NCBI GenBank assembly: GCA_030444405.1
Contig: JARFPM010000003.1
Location: 1 to 64,000, forward strand
Direction of reading: 5' to 3'
Length of the DNA stretch: 64,000 nt
Source: Nitrospira sp.
GTDB taxonomy: Bacteria > Nitrospirota > Nitrospiria > Nitrospirales > Nitrospiraceae
The position numbers and the translations under genes were made by a program. The notes under the pieces were generated by a model. The model ran no database searches. It had not been told where the DNA came from and was given only the letters and a program-made list of their open reading frames with translations. Shown here one piece after another: positions 9,267 to 16,889 of the stretch (positions are counted from its first letter, which is position 1; every line of letters begins with the position of its first letter).

Positions 9267-9811
9267 CACAGAGCTTCCGGGAACGATGGCGCCAGATGTC
9301 GCAGCGTGAGCGTACCCTCGTCCTGGCAGGTGGAATCGTGATTGGACTCAGCCTTCTCTTTGTCCTGATCGTCGACCCCCTGCTGGACATTCTTGATCGC
9401 CTCGAGCGCCAGGAGGTTCGGAAGCAGAAAGACCTGGCCGAACTGGCGGTGCTCGGCCAAGCATATCTCGCCAAACGGGACCGCTTGGCCATGACCGAAA
9501 GCCGCATGCCGGGAGCCGACAGCCATTTCTCCCTGCTGACGTTCATGGAGGAAGCGGCTACCACCGCCCATGTACGCGAGCGCATCACCAGCATGCAGCC
9601 ACAAGTACAATCGCTGGCGCAAGGCTACGAGGAAACGGCCGTCGATCTCCGTTTGGACGGCATTCAATTGCCGGACTTGTTGGCATTACTCGTGGCCATC
9701 GATCAAGCCCCGTATGATCTTCACGTTCGCCACCTGCAGATCCGCCCGAAATTCGATAATCCGGTCAATATCGACGCGACCGTTCGGGTATTGAGTTATG
9801 CCAAAAGCTGA
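9263..9811 (+). CDS. gspM: T2SS assembly protein GspM
   Basis: GspM partners GspL in the inner membrane. The 182-residue protein has a short cytoplasmic N-terminus, one membrane helix (about residues 20-38), a coiled-coil stretch and a small ferredoxin-like domain. A 4-base ATGA overlap with gspL and a 14-base overlap with gspK indicate translational coupling. Sequence conservation in this family is low, so the call rests largely on topology and position. Confidence 0.85.
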   Translation: MTQSFRERWRQMSQRERTLVLAGGIVIGLSLLFVLIVDPLLDILDRLERQEVRKQKDLAELAVLGQAYLAKRDRLAMTESRMPGADSHFSLLTFMEEAATTAHVRERITSMQPQVQSLAQGYEETAVDLRLDGIQLPDLLALLVAIDQAPYDLHVRHLQIRPKFDNPVNIDATVRVLSYAKS

Positions 9812-10742
9812 CGAACGAGGCGTCGCGCTGCTCTTGGCGCTTTTGGTACTGACGATCCTCACAGCTCTTATCCTTGAGTTCGATGCGGAAGCACGCCGGG
9901 AATATCGAGCCGCCGCCGCCTTTCGGGATGACTATAAGACGGGGATGCTGACCCGAGCCGCCGTGCAGGCTGCGCGAGCCGTGCTGCAGCAGGATCTCTT
10001 GCGTGAAAGGATGACGGGTCAGAAATACGATGGGCCGACCGATATCTGGGCCATGCCGATCAAGAATTACGCGATCGGGGACGGGTTCCTGACCGCTCAG
10101 ATCCAAGATGAGACGGGGAAATTCAACCTGAACGACCTCGCGTCGACTTCGGGAGGCGACATTGAACAGAAGAAGAGGATCCTTCGAGCCAAGCGATTGT
10201 TCGAATTGCTCAGGGTCAGCCCAAACCTGGTCGATGCCCTCATCGATTGGATGGATCAGGACGAAGTGCCTCAGCCGGCCGGTGCCGAGAGCCTCTACTA
10301 CCAATCGCTGAGGCCTCCCTATCGGTCCGCGAATAGTCCGTTACCTGGACTGGGAGATCTCCGGCTCATCAAGGGCTTCACGACGGAGATCATCGAGCGG
10401 ATCTCCCCTTACGTGACGGTCTTCCCGCAAGAGGGGGGAGCGCCGATGAACATCAACACCGCTGATCCCATCGTCCTCCAAAGTCTGGATCCGAGCGTCA
10501 CCCAAACCGTCGCGATGGAGATTGTCCAAGGACGCCCCTACAAGACGAAAGTGGAACTCGATCGAGTCGGGAGCTTTCAAGAGATCGGTCGGACACTGAG
10601 AAGCGACTATGATATCAAATCGGACTATTTCTCCGCGCGCCTCGCCGTCACCGTGAATGAAACGACCAAAACCGCATTGGCCATCCTGAAGCGAGATGCC
10701 GGCAAGAACGAGAGTACCGTCGAATACCTGCGGATTCTCTAG
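9798..10742 (+). CDS. gspK: Pseudopilin-tip protein GspK
   Basis: GspK caps the pseudopilus tip. The 314-residue protein begins with a short prepilin-like leader and hydrophobic helix ('ERGVALLLALLVLTILTAL'). The large alpha domain has the family pattern 'ETGKFNLNDL' and 'ALIDWMDQDEVPQPAGAES', followed by helix-hairpin-helix-like repeats and 'INTADPIVLQSL'. It is the last visible T2SS gene; the next genes converge from the other strand. Confidence 0.94.
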   Translation: MPKADERGVALLLALLVLTILTALILEFDAEARREYRAAAAFRDDYKTGMLTRAAVQAARAVLQQDLLRERMTGQKYDGPTDIWAMPIKNYAIGDGFLTAQIQDETGKFNLNDLASTSGGDIEQKKRILRAKRLFELLRVSPNLVDALIDWMDQDEVPQPAGAESLYYQSLRPPYRSANSPLPGLGDLRLIKGFTTEIIERISPYVTVFPQEGGAPMNINTADPIVLQSLDPSVTQTVAMEIVQGRPYKTKVELDRVGSFQEIGRTLRSDYDIKSDYFSARLAVTVNETTKTALAILKRDAGKNESTVEYLRIL

Positions 10743-10779
10743 CAGGCTTTGCCGAACCGCACCATCCTCTTCACGTCAC

Positions 10780-11679
10780 TCAGCCACGTGGAACCGTGAT
10801 CGTCACCTCATTGCCCCGCTCGTTGTACATCAAGCAGGGGAAGAACGATCGGGCCAAGAAAATTCCACGCCCGTTCGCGTCTTCCGATTCGCAGACCTCT
10901 TGGGATCGCATGAGCAAGCTCCGCCACTTGAAGCCCTTGCCCTCATCGGTGATACGGTACACCAGATTGTTGGCATCCTTGTCGTGAAGCACATGCAAGA
11001 TCACCCGACGATTCCTCAGCCGAGCTTGAGCGAGTCGGTGAGCGAGCAGTTGCTCATAGTGGCCTTCCATCAGGGCCTGTTGTTTCTCCTGGTATTGGAT
11101 CTCGAGATTCCCATGTTCAATGGCGTTAAAGAGCAGCTCTTGCAGGGCTCCGCGAAGGTGCAAACGTCGAACAGGAGACAGGGTCGAGGCCGTCGTCTTG
11201 ATGAGCCAGGAGATCATCCCTGGGATATGGGTCGGGTCGGAATCGACGATCAGTCGATATTCCGATCGGCAGAGTCCCGGAATATCCGCAAGGTCTCCGG
11301 GCAGGAGATTCCGGGCGCGCTGCAATGCATGCGCTAGCTCTTCATCGGTCACGGGCTTGTGCAGATAGTCGGCGGCTCCGATCCGAAGCGCTTGGACGAT
11401 CATCGGTTCGGGCGCATCCTTCGCCATGACGATCACAGGACAGAGTTCATGCCGAGCCTTCAACTCTTTGAGCAAGGTCAGGCCCGTTGCCTCAGGAAGA
11501 AACAAATCGGTGATCACAATGTCCGGTGCCGCCATGTCGATCGTGGTCAAGGCGGTGGTCGGATCGGACGCCGCAACGACCGAAAACCCTCTGCCCTGCA
11601 ACTGTTCGGCAATGCGCGCCTGGGTGTCTGGACAGGGATCGATGACCAGGAGATGATCGGACGTCGTGAGCGTATTCAT
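10780..11679 (-). CDS. Receiver domain fused to RsbW-like anti-sigma kinase
   Basis: The 299-residue protein joins a CheY-like receiver (about 1-120, phosphoacceptor Asp in 'VITDLFLPEATG', Lys in 'DYLHKPV') to an RsbW/SpoIIAB-type ATPase. The N box reads 'ELLFNAIEHGN', with 'DEGKGF' and 'GRGIFLA' following. It probably binds or phosphorylates a STAS protein under control of receiver phosphorylation. ATG 11679 overlaps the Hpt stop as ATGA; a spurious extension to 11835 was dropped. It is last in the partner-switching operon. Its output target is not known from the sequence. Confidence 0.87.
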   Translation of the reverse strand: MNTLTTSDHLLVIDPCPDTQARIAEQLQGRGFSVVAASDPTTALTTIDMAAPDIVITDLFLPEATGLTLLKELKARHELCPVIVMAKDAPEPMIVQALRIGAADYLHKPVTDEELAHALQRARNLLPGDLADIPGLCRSEYRLIVDSDPTHIPGMISWLIKTTASTLSPVRRLHLRGALQELLFNAIEHGNLEIQYQEKQQALMEGHYEQLLAHRLAQARLRNRRVILHVLHDKDANNLVYRITDEGKGFKWRSLLMRSQEVCESEDANGRGIFLARSFFPCLMYNERGNEVTITVPRG

Positions 11680-12035
11680 GCGGCCATCCCTTTGTTGCGC
11701 ACCTGATGGAGTGCGACGAGAAGACGTTGGACTTCCCGATCCAACGCGGCATAGAGCCGCTCCCCATGCGCCAGATCGTCTACTTTCGCCGATTCTTCCA
11801 ATTCTTTGCAGGCTTGAAGGGCGGCCGTGGCACAAAACTGTAATATAGCGCCCTTCAACCGGTGGCTCGATCTCGCCACGCCAGCTGCATTCCCGGCATC
11901 CAAAGCCGCCTGAGCATCCGCCAAGTCCTTCGGACCATGCTCCATAAACAATTCGATCATCATCTGGAACGTCTCTGGGTCATCATCGACACGGGCGAGC
12001 GCCTCATCCAGGCTGAAGATTGCGTCTTGGTCCAT
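11676..12035 (-). CDS. Hpt phosphotransfer protein
   Basis: This stand-alone histidine phosphotransfer domain of about 119 residues has the conserved 'ARSSHRLKGAILQF', with His followed by Lys-Gly. It should pass phosphate between a hybrid kinase and the receiver proteins on either side. The start at 12035 is preceded by TAGGAGTGG; a GTG at 12062 that overlaps the upstream stop is an alternative. It lies between a receiver-PP2C gene and a receiver-HATPase gene, which suggests it serves both. Confidence 0.87.
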   Translation of the reverse strand: MDQDAIFSLDEALARVDDDPETFQMMIELFMEHGPKDLADAQAALDAGNAAGVARSSHRLKGAILQFCATAALQACKELEESAKVDDLAHGERLYAALDREVQRLLVALHQVRNKGMAA

Positions 12036-12058
12036 GGGGTCCACTCCTATCGAAGCGG

Positions 12059-13267
12059 TCACACGGCTATTTCTAGACCCATTACCGCCACATCATCGGG
12101 AAACTGTTCGTGCCCCTGCCATCGAATCGCCTCTGCGACGGTCCCTGCCACCACCTCGGTCAAAGGTCGTTCACCGAACCGGCGAATCGTCTCATCCAAG
12201 CGCGCTTGCCCCCAGAGTTCGCCGGTCGGATCCGGCACCTCGTAGAGACCGTCGCTGAACAGGTACAAACGGTCACCCGGGGTGATAGGAAGCTCTACTG
12301 TGACGTAGGTTGTGAAGCTATCGAATCCAAGCGGTAAATTCGGTTGGGCCATCCAACAGACTGCACCGGATCGGCGGTGAAGCAGCGCTCCGCTGTGCCC
12401 GGCCGTCGCGTAGGACAGGGTATGGCATCGAAGATCAAGACTCGCGAAGACGATCGTGAAGTAATGTCCATTTTCCGTGAGAGGGAATTGCTTATTCGCT
12501 TCCGTCAGGATGGCCCCGGGGTCATTCGAGCCGACATGACGCAGCAAACTGTCTCTGCGAAGAAAGGTGGCAAATGAGGATGATCGCAACGCCGCCGAAA
12601 CACCATGGCCCGAGGCATCCAGCAGATACAGCCCCAAGAAGTCGTCGCTCCACGGAACGATGTTGAAGAGATCGCCGCCCAAGGCGAGTGAAGGCCGATA
12701 GGTGCGAACCATCTGCACACCGGGGACGACCGGCCCCGAGGCCGGGAGCAGCGTTTCGACGTAGCGCGCGGCGGACTGGAGCTCCCGTTCGAGCGCCTCC
12801 TGTTTCTGGCGGATCTCCTCACTGGCATCCTTCAACCTTCTGACCAACGTCGCCGCACGCATCCCGGCCTGCACGCGAGCCGAAATTTCGTACTTGCTGG
12901 CAGCCTTGCTCAGAAAGTCATCGGCGCCGCGGGCCAGGCCTTCGGCGATCTGCTCCGGCTGATCGTGACTCGTCATCATCAAGATCTGACTCGTCTGGAG
13001 TTCAGGATCGTGCCGAACCTGTTCGCAGAAAGACGGCCCGTCCAGTTCCGGCATCATCCAATCCAGGATGGTCAGATTGGGCCGCTCACGCCGAAGCGCC
13101 TCCAGCCCGGCTTTTCCGTCGCCGGCCTGGATCACCCGATAGCCGAGCCGTTTCAGTCGAGCCGCCAAGGCCAGCCGTGCCGTGGGCTCGTCGTCTACGA
13201 CCAGGATGGTAGGCACACCGTCTTCGGCGGCATTGCAGGAGGTTGTCACTGCGGCTGGAGTCGGCAT
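12059..13267 (-). CDS. Receiver-controlled PP2C (RsbU/SpoIIE-like) phosphatase
   Basis: The 402-residue protein has an N-terminal receiver (Asp in 'LTILDWMMPELDG'), a short coiled coil (about 145-175) and a PP2C-type SpoIIE domain. Metal and catalytic motifs are present: 'LGGDLFNI', 'DASGHGVSAAL', 'LYLFSDGLYE' and 'PDDVAVMGL'. It should dephosphorylate a phospho-STAS protein when the receiver is phosphorylated. The two STAS genes immediately upstream are the obvious substrates. The neighbouring Hpt protein could deliver the phosphate. Confidence 0.9.
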   Translation of the reverse strand: MPTPAAVTTSCNAAEDGVPTILVVDDEPTARLALAARLKRLGYRVIQAGDGKAGLEALRRERPNLTILDWMMPELDGPSFCEQVRHDPELQTSQILMMTSHDQPEQIAEGLARGADDFLSKAASKYEISARVQAGMRAATLVRRLKDASEEIRQKQEALERELQSAARYVETLLPASGPVVPGVQMVRTYRPSLALGGDLFNIVPWSDDFLGLYLLDASGHGVSAALRSSSFATFLRRDSLLRHVGSNDPGAILTEANKQFPLTENGHYFTIVFASLDLRCHTLSYATAGHSGALLHRRSGAVCWMAQPNLPLGFDSFTTYVTVELPITPGDRLYLFSDGLYEVPDPTGELWGQARLDETIRRFGERPLTEVVAGTVAEAIRWQGHEQFPDDVAVMGLEIAV

Positions 13268-13344
13268 CGTATGAGACTCGATGAGAGAAACCGTCGGCGT
13301 ATCAATCGGCTAGTGCACGCCCTGTCCGATCGCTCAGCAGCCTG

Positions 13345-13695
13345 CTAGGCAGCACGCTGCTGTTCGGCCAAGGCATCCTGCTCATTGTCATAGACCGGAA
13401 TCAGTTTCTGAATGTTGGCCAGGCTCATGATTTCCCGCACGTAACTTTGGGGCCTTAACATGCTCACTTTTCCTTGGCTCAACTTGAAGTTCTGGGACAC
13501 GAGCGCCAGCATGCCGAGTCCGGAACTGTCCACAAATCGGACGTCGGCCATGTTCAAAATCAGGTGCCGACAGCCCTTTTGGCGAATCGTCTCCACGGCC
13601 GTTTTGAATTGTTCACGATTCGCGTAGGTGAGATCTCCAGTCATCTCAAGAATCACACCATTCGGGACGGGACGTTCTTTCGTATGCATCGGCAT
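13345..13695 (-). CDS. STAS-domain anti-anti-sigma factor-like protein, with DSSGLG
   Basis: This single STAS domain of 116 residues carries 'FVDSSGLGMLALVSQ', matching the phosphorylatable Ser site of SpoIIAA/RsbV. ATG 13695 follows a perfect AAGGAGGT; the in-frame ATG at 13710 lacks one. It is the likely switching substrate of the kinase and phosphatase encoded downstream. The stop codon lies in CTAGCAGGCTG, also seen at the gspK stop. Confidence 0.9.
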   Translation of the reverse strand: MPMHTKERPVPNGVILEMTGDLTYANREQFKTAVETIRQKGCRHLILNMADVRFVDSSGLGMLALVSQNFKLSQGKVSMLRPQSYVREIMSLANIQKLIPVYDNEQDALAEQQRAA

Positions 13696-13740
13696 GAGTA
13701 CCTCCTTCATTCAGACCAGTCGAGATCGGCTTCCCATCAC

Positions 13741-14079
13741 TCACGCGGCCCGACCTTCAGCCGCTGCTTCCTCTGTCGGAAACACTGCGATCATCTTATC
13801 GATATTAGCCATCTCCAAGACCTGCTTCACGGTGCCCTGCGGACCCACAAGGCTGATCCTCCGCTCCTCCACCGAGAGCTGTTGGGACGTCAAGGCCAGG
13901 AGACCCAGTGCGGCGCTGTCCATATACGTCGCCTCGTGCAGATCGACGATGAGATGCCGGCTGCCAGACGCGCGAAACGCCGTGACCGCAGAAGAAAAGT
14001 CTTTGCGGTTGCGATGGGTGAAGACATCGTCGACACGGATCACGGTTGCGTCGCGCCAGGCCCGTTGGGTGATTGGCAT
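13741..14079 (-). CDS. STAS-domain protein with altered phosphosite (DSAALG)
   Basis: This second single STAS domain (112 residues) is related to its neighbour. The motif reads 'YMDSAALGLLALTSQ', so the second Ser of DSSGLG, which is the phosphoacceptor in SpoIIAA, is Ala. It may act as a non-switchable binding partner. ATG 14079 is preceded by GGGAGG; the open frame continuing to 14343 overlaps motB and was not used. It heads the STAS/phosphatase/Hpt operon and has a weak sigma-28-like box upstream. Confidence 0.87.
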   Translation of the reverse strand: MPITQRAWRDATVIRVDDVFTHRNRKDFSSAVTAFRASGSRHLIVDLHEATYMDSAALGLLALTSQQLSVEERRISLVGPQGTVKQVLEMANIDKMIAVFPTEEAAAEGRAA

Positions 14080-14141
14080 AGAGCCTCCCAGATCGAGCAA
14101 AAGGTCAATTGGTGATATTGGTAAGAATTGACTCACTAGTA

Positions 14142-14169
14142 CTGTCGGTTGGTATTCGTCAGGACTTGA
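14142..14169 (-). promoter_or_regulatory. Weak sigma-28-like promoter for the STAS operon
   Basis: On the minus strand TCAAGTCC (14162-14169), 12 bases, then ACCGACAG (14142-14149). The -35 half is identical to that of fliC and the spacing fits the other copies, but the -10 half departs from RCCGATAR at two positions. It lies 63 bases before the STAS start at 14079. It should be regarded as a candidate only. Confidence 0.4.
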
Positions 14170-14203
14170 GGTCTGAATGGTCGGGAAGCAACACGTCCAA
14201 GAC

Positions 14204-15043
14204 CTACGGTGTAGGGACTCGATCGACACCGGACAATTCCGGAACCACCTGCGCGGAGCTCGACGGCAAATCCTCCGTCGGCTGCTGGGTGGGATCCGCG
14301 ACATTTTCTGTCTGGACCATGGGGAAGGATGGAGCATTTTCAAGAATGATGACTTCTACCCGTCGGTTCTTGGCTCTTTGTTCCGGGTCTAGATTGGCCG
14401 TCACAGGCCTGGTATCGGCATGTCCCACTGCCGCCAGATGATCTGCCGGTACCCCGTAGAGCTCCGACAGCACCCGCACAACCATCACCGCCCGAGCAGC
14501 AGATAACTCCCAATTGGAAGGAAATTGCGCGGTTCTAATCGGAACATTATCTGTATGTCCCTCAACCCTGGTATGTCGGTTTAATTCGACAATGGCCGTA
14601 CTAAGACCCTCAAGGAACGTCAGCGCTTCGGGACGCACGGCTGCCTCTCCGCTATTGAACAGCAATTGATCGGGGATGGTGATCACGATATCGCCATTCA
14701 CCTTTTCCGTGACCCGTACCATCGCCAATTGGGGCGCCGCCTTGCTGCCTTTCACCAGATTCCTTAGCTTTCGAACCACGATTTCCTTGCTTCCCAGAGC
14801 ATCTGGTGCCGTCAACGCTGGTTTGCTGGTATTGAGCGTAAAGGCCGAGGGCGAGGATGGCGGACTCACGACAGGATTGAGCGCGGCCTTGATCGATTCG
14901 CTGACGGTTCTGTACTTTCCAGCGTTGACCGAGGAGATCGAATACATCACGACAAAGAACGCAAACAGCAACGTAATAAAGTCGGCGTATGAGACCAGCC
15001 ACCGCTCGTGGTTTTCGTGTTCCTCGTGTTTGTGCTTCGCCAT
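14204..15043 (-). CDS. motB: Flagellar motor stator protein MotB
   Basis: MotB anchors the stator to peptidoglycan and carries the proton-binding Asp. The 279-residue protein has a single membrane helix with Asp at about 21 ('SYADFITLLFAFFVVMYSIS'), a plug/linker region and an OmpA-like domain (about 120-245) with 'VEGHTDNVPI' and 'NRRVEVIIL'. The last 35 residues are Pro/Ser-rich and probably disordered. It follows motA after 90 bases. Confidence 0.96.
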   Translation of the reverse strand: MAKHKHEEHENHERWLVSYADFITLLFAFFVVMYSISSVNAGKYRTVSESIKAALNPVVSPPSSPSAFTLNTSKPALTAPDALGSKEIVVRKLRNLVKGSKAAPQLAMVRVTEKVNGDIVITIPDQLLFNSGEAAVRPEALTFLEGLSTAIVELNRHTRVEGHTDNVPIRTAQFPSNWELSAARAVMVVRVLSELYGVPADHLAAVGHADTRPVTANLDPEQRAKNRRVEVIILENAPSFPMVQTENVADPTQQPTEDLPSSSAQVVPELSGVDRVPTP

Positions 15044-15133
15044 GATTCAGTCAGTCGATACGCGTCATTCGTCAACCGTGAATGCGGGCATATGCCTGCC
15101 CCTCGGGTTGACCTTTGCTGTTCGATGATGCTG

Positions 15134-15904
15134 CTACTTATTCGTCCCCTTCGTCCGCTCGCTGTGGGGAAGGACGCCCTCCAACTTTTCCTGTAGCAAC
15201 CGTGGATTCTCACCTTGAGCCAGTCCCACAAGCCCCATGATGATAAGATTGCGGAAAGCGGCTTCCTCCTTGACCTTCATTTTGACTTTGTTGGCCAAGG
15301 GTAAGAAGAAAAGGTTGGCTGCCCCAACGCCATAGACCGTGGCGACAAACGCCACTGCAATACCGCTTCCCAGCTTTGAGGGATCAGCCAAATTTTCCAT
15401 CACATGAATCAGCCCGAGCACTGCACCAAGAATACCGACCGTCGGCGCATACCCACCGGCCGCTTCCCAGACCTTGGCCACTATCACTCCTTGCTCTTCA
15501 TGGTGTTCGACTTCGATCTCGAGAATCTCATGCACGGCTCTTGGTTCGGTTCCATCGACAATGAGCTGAATCCCCTTCTTCATGAAGGGATCTCTAATGT
15601 CTTTGAGCTTGCTCTCCAGTGCCAGCAACCCTTGTTTGCGGGAAATATTTGCCAGATCCAATATGAGTTTGATCGTCCCCTTATTGTCGATGTGAGATCC
15701 TGAGATCGCAATGGACAACGCGCCGAACGCCTTGATAACCACGGACAGCGGATTCTGTATACATATGGCGCCGAACGTACCACCCATCACGATGATAAAA
15801 GCCGTCAGCTGGAGGATTGAACCCAGATGCCCGCCTTCGAGCGCTTGACCTCCAGCGATGGAGCCTAATGCGATGACCACTCCGAGAATTGTTGCAATAT
15901 CCAT
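15134..15904 (-). CDS. motA: Flagellar motor stator protein MotA
   Basis: MotA (256 residues) is the four-helix stator subunit. Membrane helices lie at about 2-20, 30-50, 150-170 and 180-200. The cytoplasmic loop has conserved charged residues, and the 'GGYAPTVGILGAVLGLIHVM' segment forms the torque and ion pathway. It is of the PomA/MotA short type. GAGG lies 11 bases before the ATG, just after the stop of the decayed cheZ, so it was probably once coupled to cheZ. Confidence 0.96.
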   Translation of the reverse strand: MDIATILGVVIALGSIAGGQALEGGHLGSILQLTAFIIVMGGTFGAICIQNPLSVVIKAFGALSIAISGSHIDNKGTIKLILDLANISRKQGLLALESKLKDIRDPFMKKGIQLIVDGTEPRAVHEILEIEVEHHEEQGVIVAKVWEAAGGYAPTVGILGAVLGLIHVMENLADPSKLGSGIAVAFVATVYGVGAANLFFLPLANKVKMKVKEEAAFRNLIIMGLVGLAQGENPRLLQEKLEGVLPHSERTKGTNK

Positions 15905-15916
15905 TATGCGAGCGCC

Positions 15917-16240
15917 TCATTTAAACCCAAACTGAGCCAGGATATCGTCGGCGACCTTCTCCTTCATGGCCCTCGTTTTCAATTCCTCGAGCTGTTTCAA
16001 TAGGTGCCCGGCTGTGCCCGCATCACTTGCCGCTTCGCAGCTCTCCTGAAGGCCGAACACCACAACGAGTTCCATCAGCTCTCCTTGCACTTCGTCCAGA
16101 ATGGCGACGAGTTTCTACACCCGCTGAGCCACCAGGTCTTGAAAGGATAGGCGGTCATGATCTCCGTCAGGTGCTTGCCGCCTGCGCCATCATGGCATTC
16201 ATGTTTTCCATTGACGCAACGGATCCGCGTGTCGGTGAGT
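15917..16240 (-). pseudogene. cheZ: Decayed cheZ (CheY-P phosphatase) remnant
   Basis: Reading left from about 16220, the minus strand encodes CheZ-like pieces in different frames: 'MENMNAMMAQAAST', then 'LTEIMTAY', then 'SFQDLVAQRV'. An in-frame TAG follows (16115-16117), then 'KLVAILDEVQGELMELVVVFGLQ'. The end is 'VADDILAQFGFK' with TGA at 15917-15919. FQDL(T)GQR is the conserved CheZ core, and a VDDLLxxLGF-like tail is the CheY-binding helix. At least two frameshifts and one stop argue for a true pseudogene, although assembly error is possible. The right-hand boundary is approximate. Confidence 0.72.
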
Positions 16241-16257
16241 GCTCAGTCCGTTGTCAC

Positions 16258-16285
16258 CTATCGGCATGTTCGCTTGACAACCTGA
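16258..16285 (-). promoter_or_regulatory. Sigma-28-like promoter for the cheZ-remnant/motA/motB operon
   Basis: The minus strand reads TCAGGTTG (16278-16285), 12 bases, GCCGATAG (16258-16265). The -10 differs from GCCGATAA at one position and the -35 matches TCAAGTTC at six of eight. The spacing equals that of the flgM and HD-GYP boxes. It lies just upstream of the cheZ remnant, so motA and motB may still be transcribed from it through the dead gene. Confidence 0.55.
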
Positions 16286-16361
16286 GCCAGAAGAGCGCAA
16301 CCAGGGTTCGCTGTCACGAGTTTGGAAGGAGATGATCGACTCGCGTGGAGAAAGACTCGTA

Positions 16362-16432
16362 CTCGCACTGACGGCGTCAGAAGGGTAACGCCAACCGCCC
16401 ATATCCTGAACACCTTCTGAGTCGAGTGCGAG
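16362..16432. repeat. Long interrupted inverted repeat
   Basis: CTCGCACT (16362-16369) and TCAGAAGG (16377-16384) pair with CCTTCTGA (16413-16420) and AGTGCGAG (16425-16432). This gives two 8-bp perfect stems separated by a small internal loop, with a loop of about 28 bases. It sits between the HTH gene's 3' end and the motA-side promoter and has no clear U-tract. It could be a bidirectional terminator or the trace of a small mobile element. No gene is recognised in 16286-16476. Confidence 0.55.
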
Positions 16433-16476
16433 AACAAATAGCCGTTGTTCCGACAAACCTGGCAGCAACTTACACG

Positions 16477-16821
16477 TCACGAGGCTTGCCTGGACCGACC
16501 ATGGATCCATTCATGGATATCACGGCGAAGGAACCGCCAGTGCTTTCCAATCTTTGAGGCCGGCAGTTCACCGACTCGGGCGAGCTTATAGACCGTGGAT
16601 TTCGGTACCCGGAGAAACTGAGCCACCTCCATCACGGTTAGAATTTCCCCCTCCCGCACGGTGGCCTCCTCGGCCTGGATCGCCGTTGCTGTAGAGACTT
16701 CATTATTCATAACGACTGAGGTATCGGCGTGGCGGTTCAAAAACTTAAGTACCCGATAGAAGCGGATCTCGGCCTGCGATCTTAGTTTCTTATCCATTCC
16801 ACTCGGATGGATGATCTCCAT
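16477..16821 (-). CDS. Excisionase-family helix-turn-helix protein
   Basis: The 114-residue protein ends in a MerR/excisionase-type HTH_17 domain (about 58-108): 'LTVMEVAQFLRVPKSTVYKLARVGELPASKIGKHWRF' in outline. This is the usual small DNA-binding module of BldC/Xis-like regulators. The N-terminal 55 residues are not recognised. It is transcribed away from a MinD-like ATPase gene with a 68-base shared upstream region. No integrase is nearby, so a regulatory role is more likely than phage excision. Confidence 0.78.
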   Translation of the reverse strand: MEIIHPSGMDKKLRSQAEIRFYRVLKFLNRHADTSVVMNNEVSTATAIQAEEATVREGEILTVMEVAQFLRVPKSTVYKLARVGELPASKIGKHWRFLRRDIHEWIHGRSRQAS

Positions 16822-16889
16822 TCATGTTTCTCCGCGACAGACCGACAAAGGATGTACTACTGAGCCCAAACCAATAGGAACTGAACTCA

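Noticed and set aside
10696-11337. Plus-strand ORF of 213 codons
   Set aside because: It is antisense to the receiver-HATPase gene and has no domain features of its own.
16027-16335. Plus-strand ORF over the cheZ remnant
   Set aside because: The opposite strand carries the CheZ motifs; this frame shows none.
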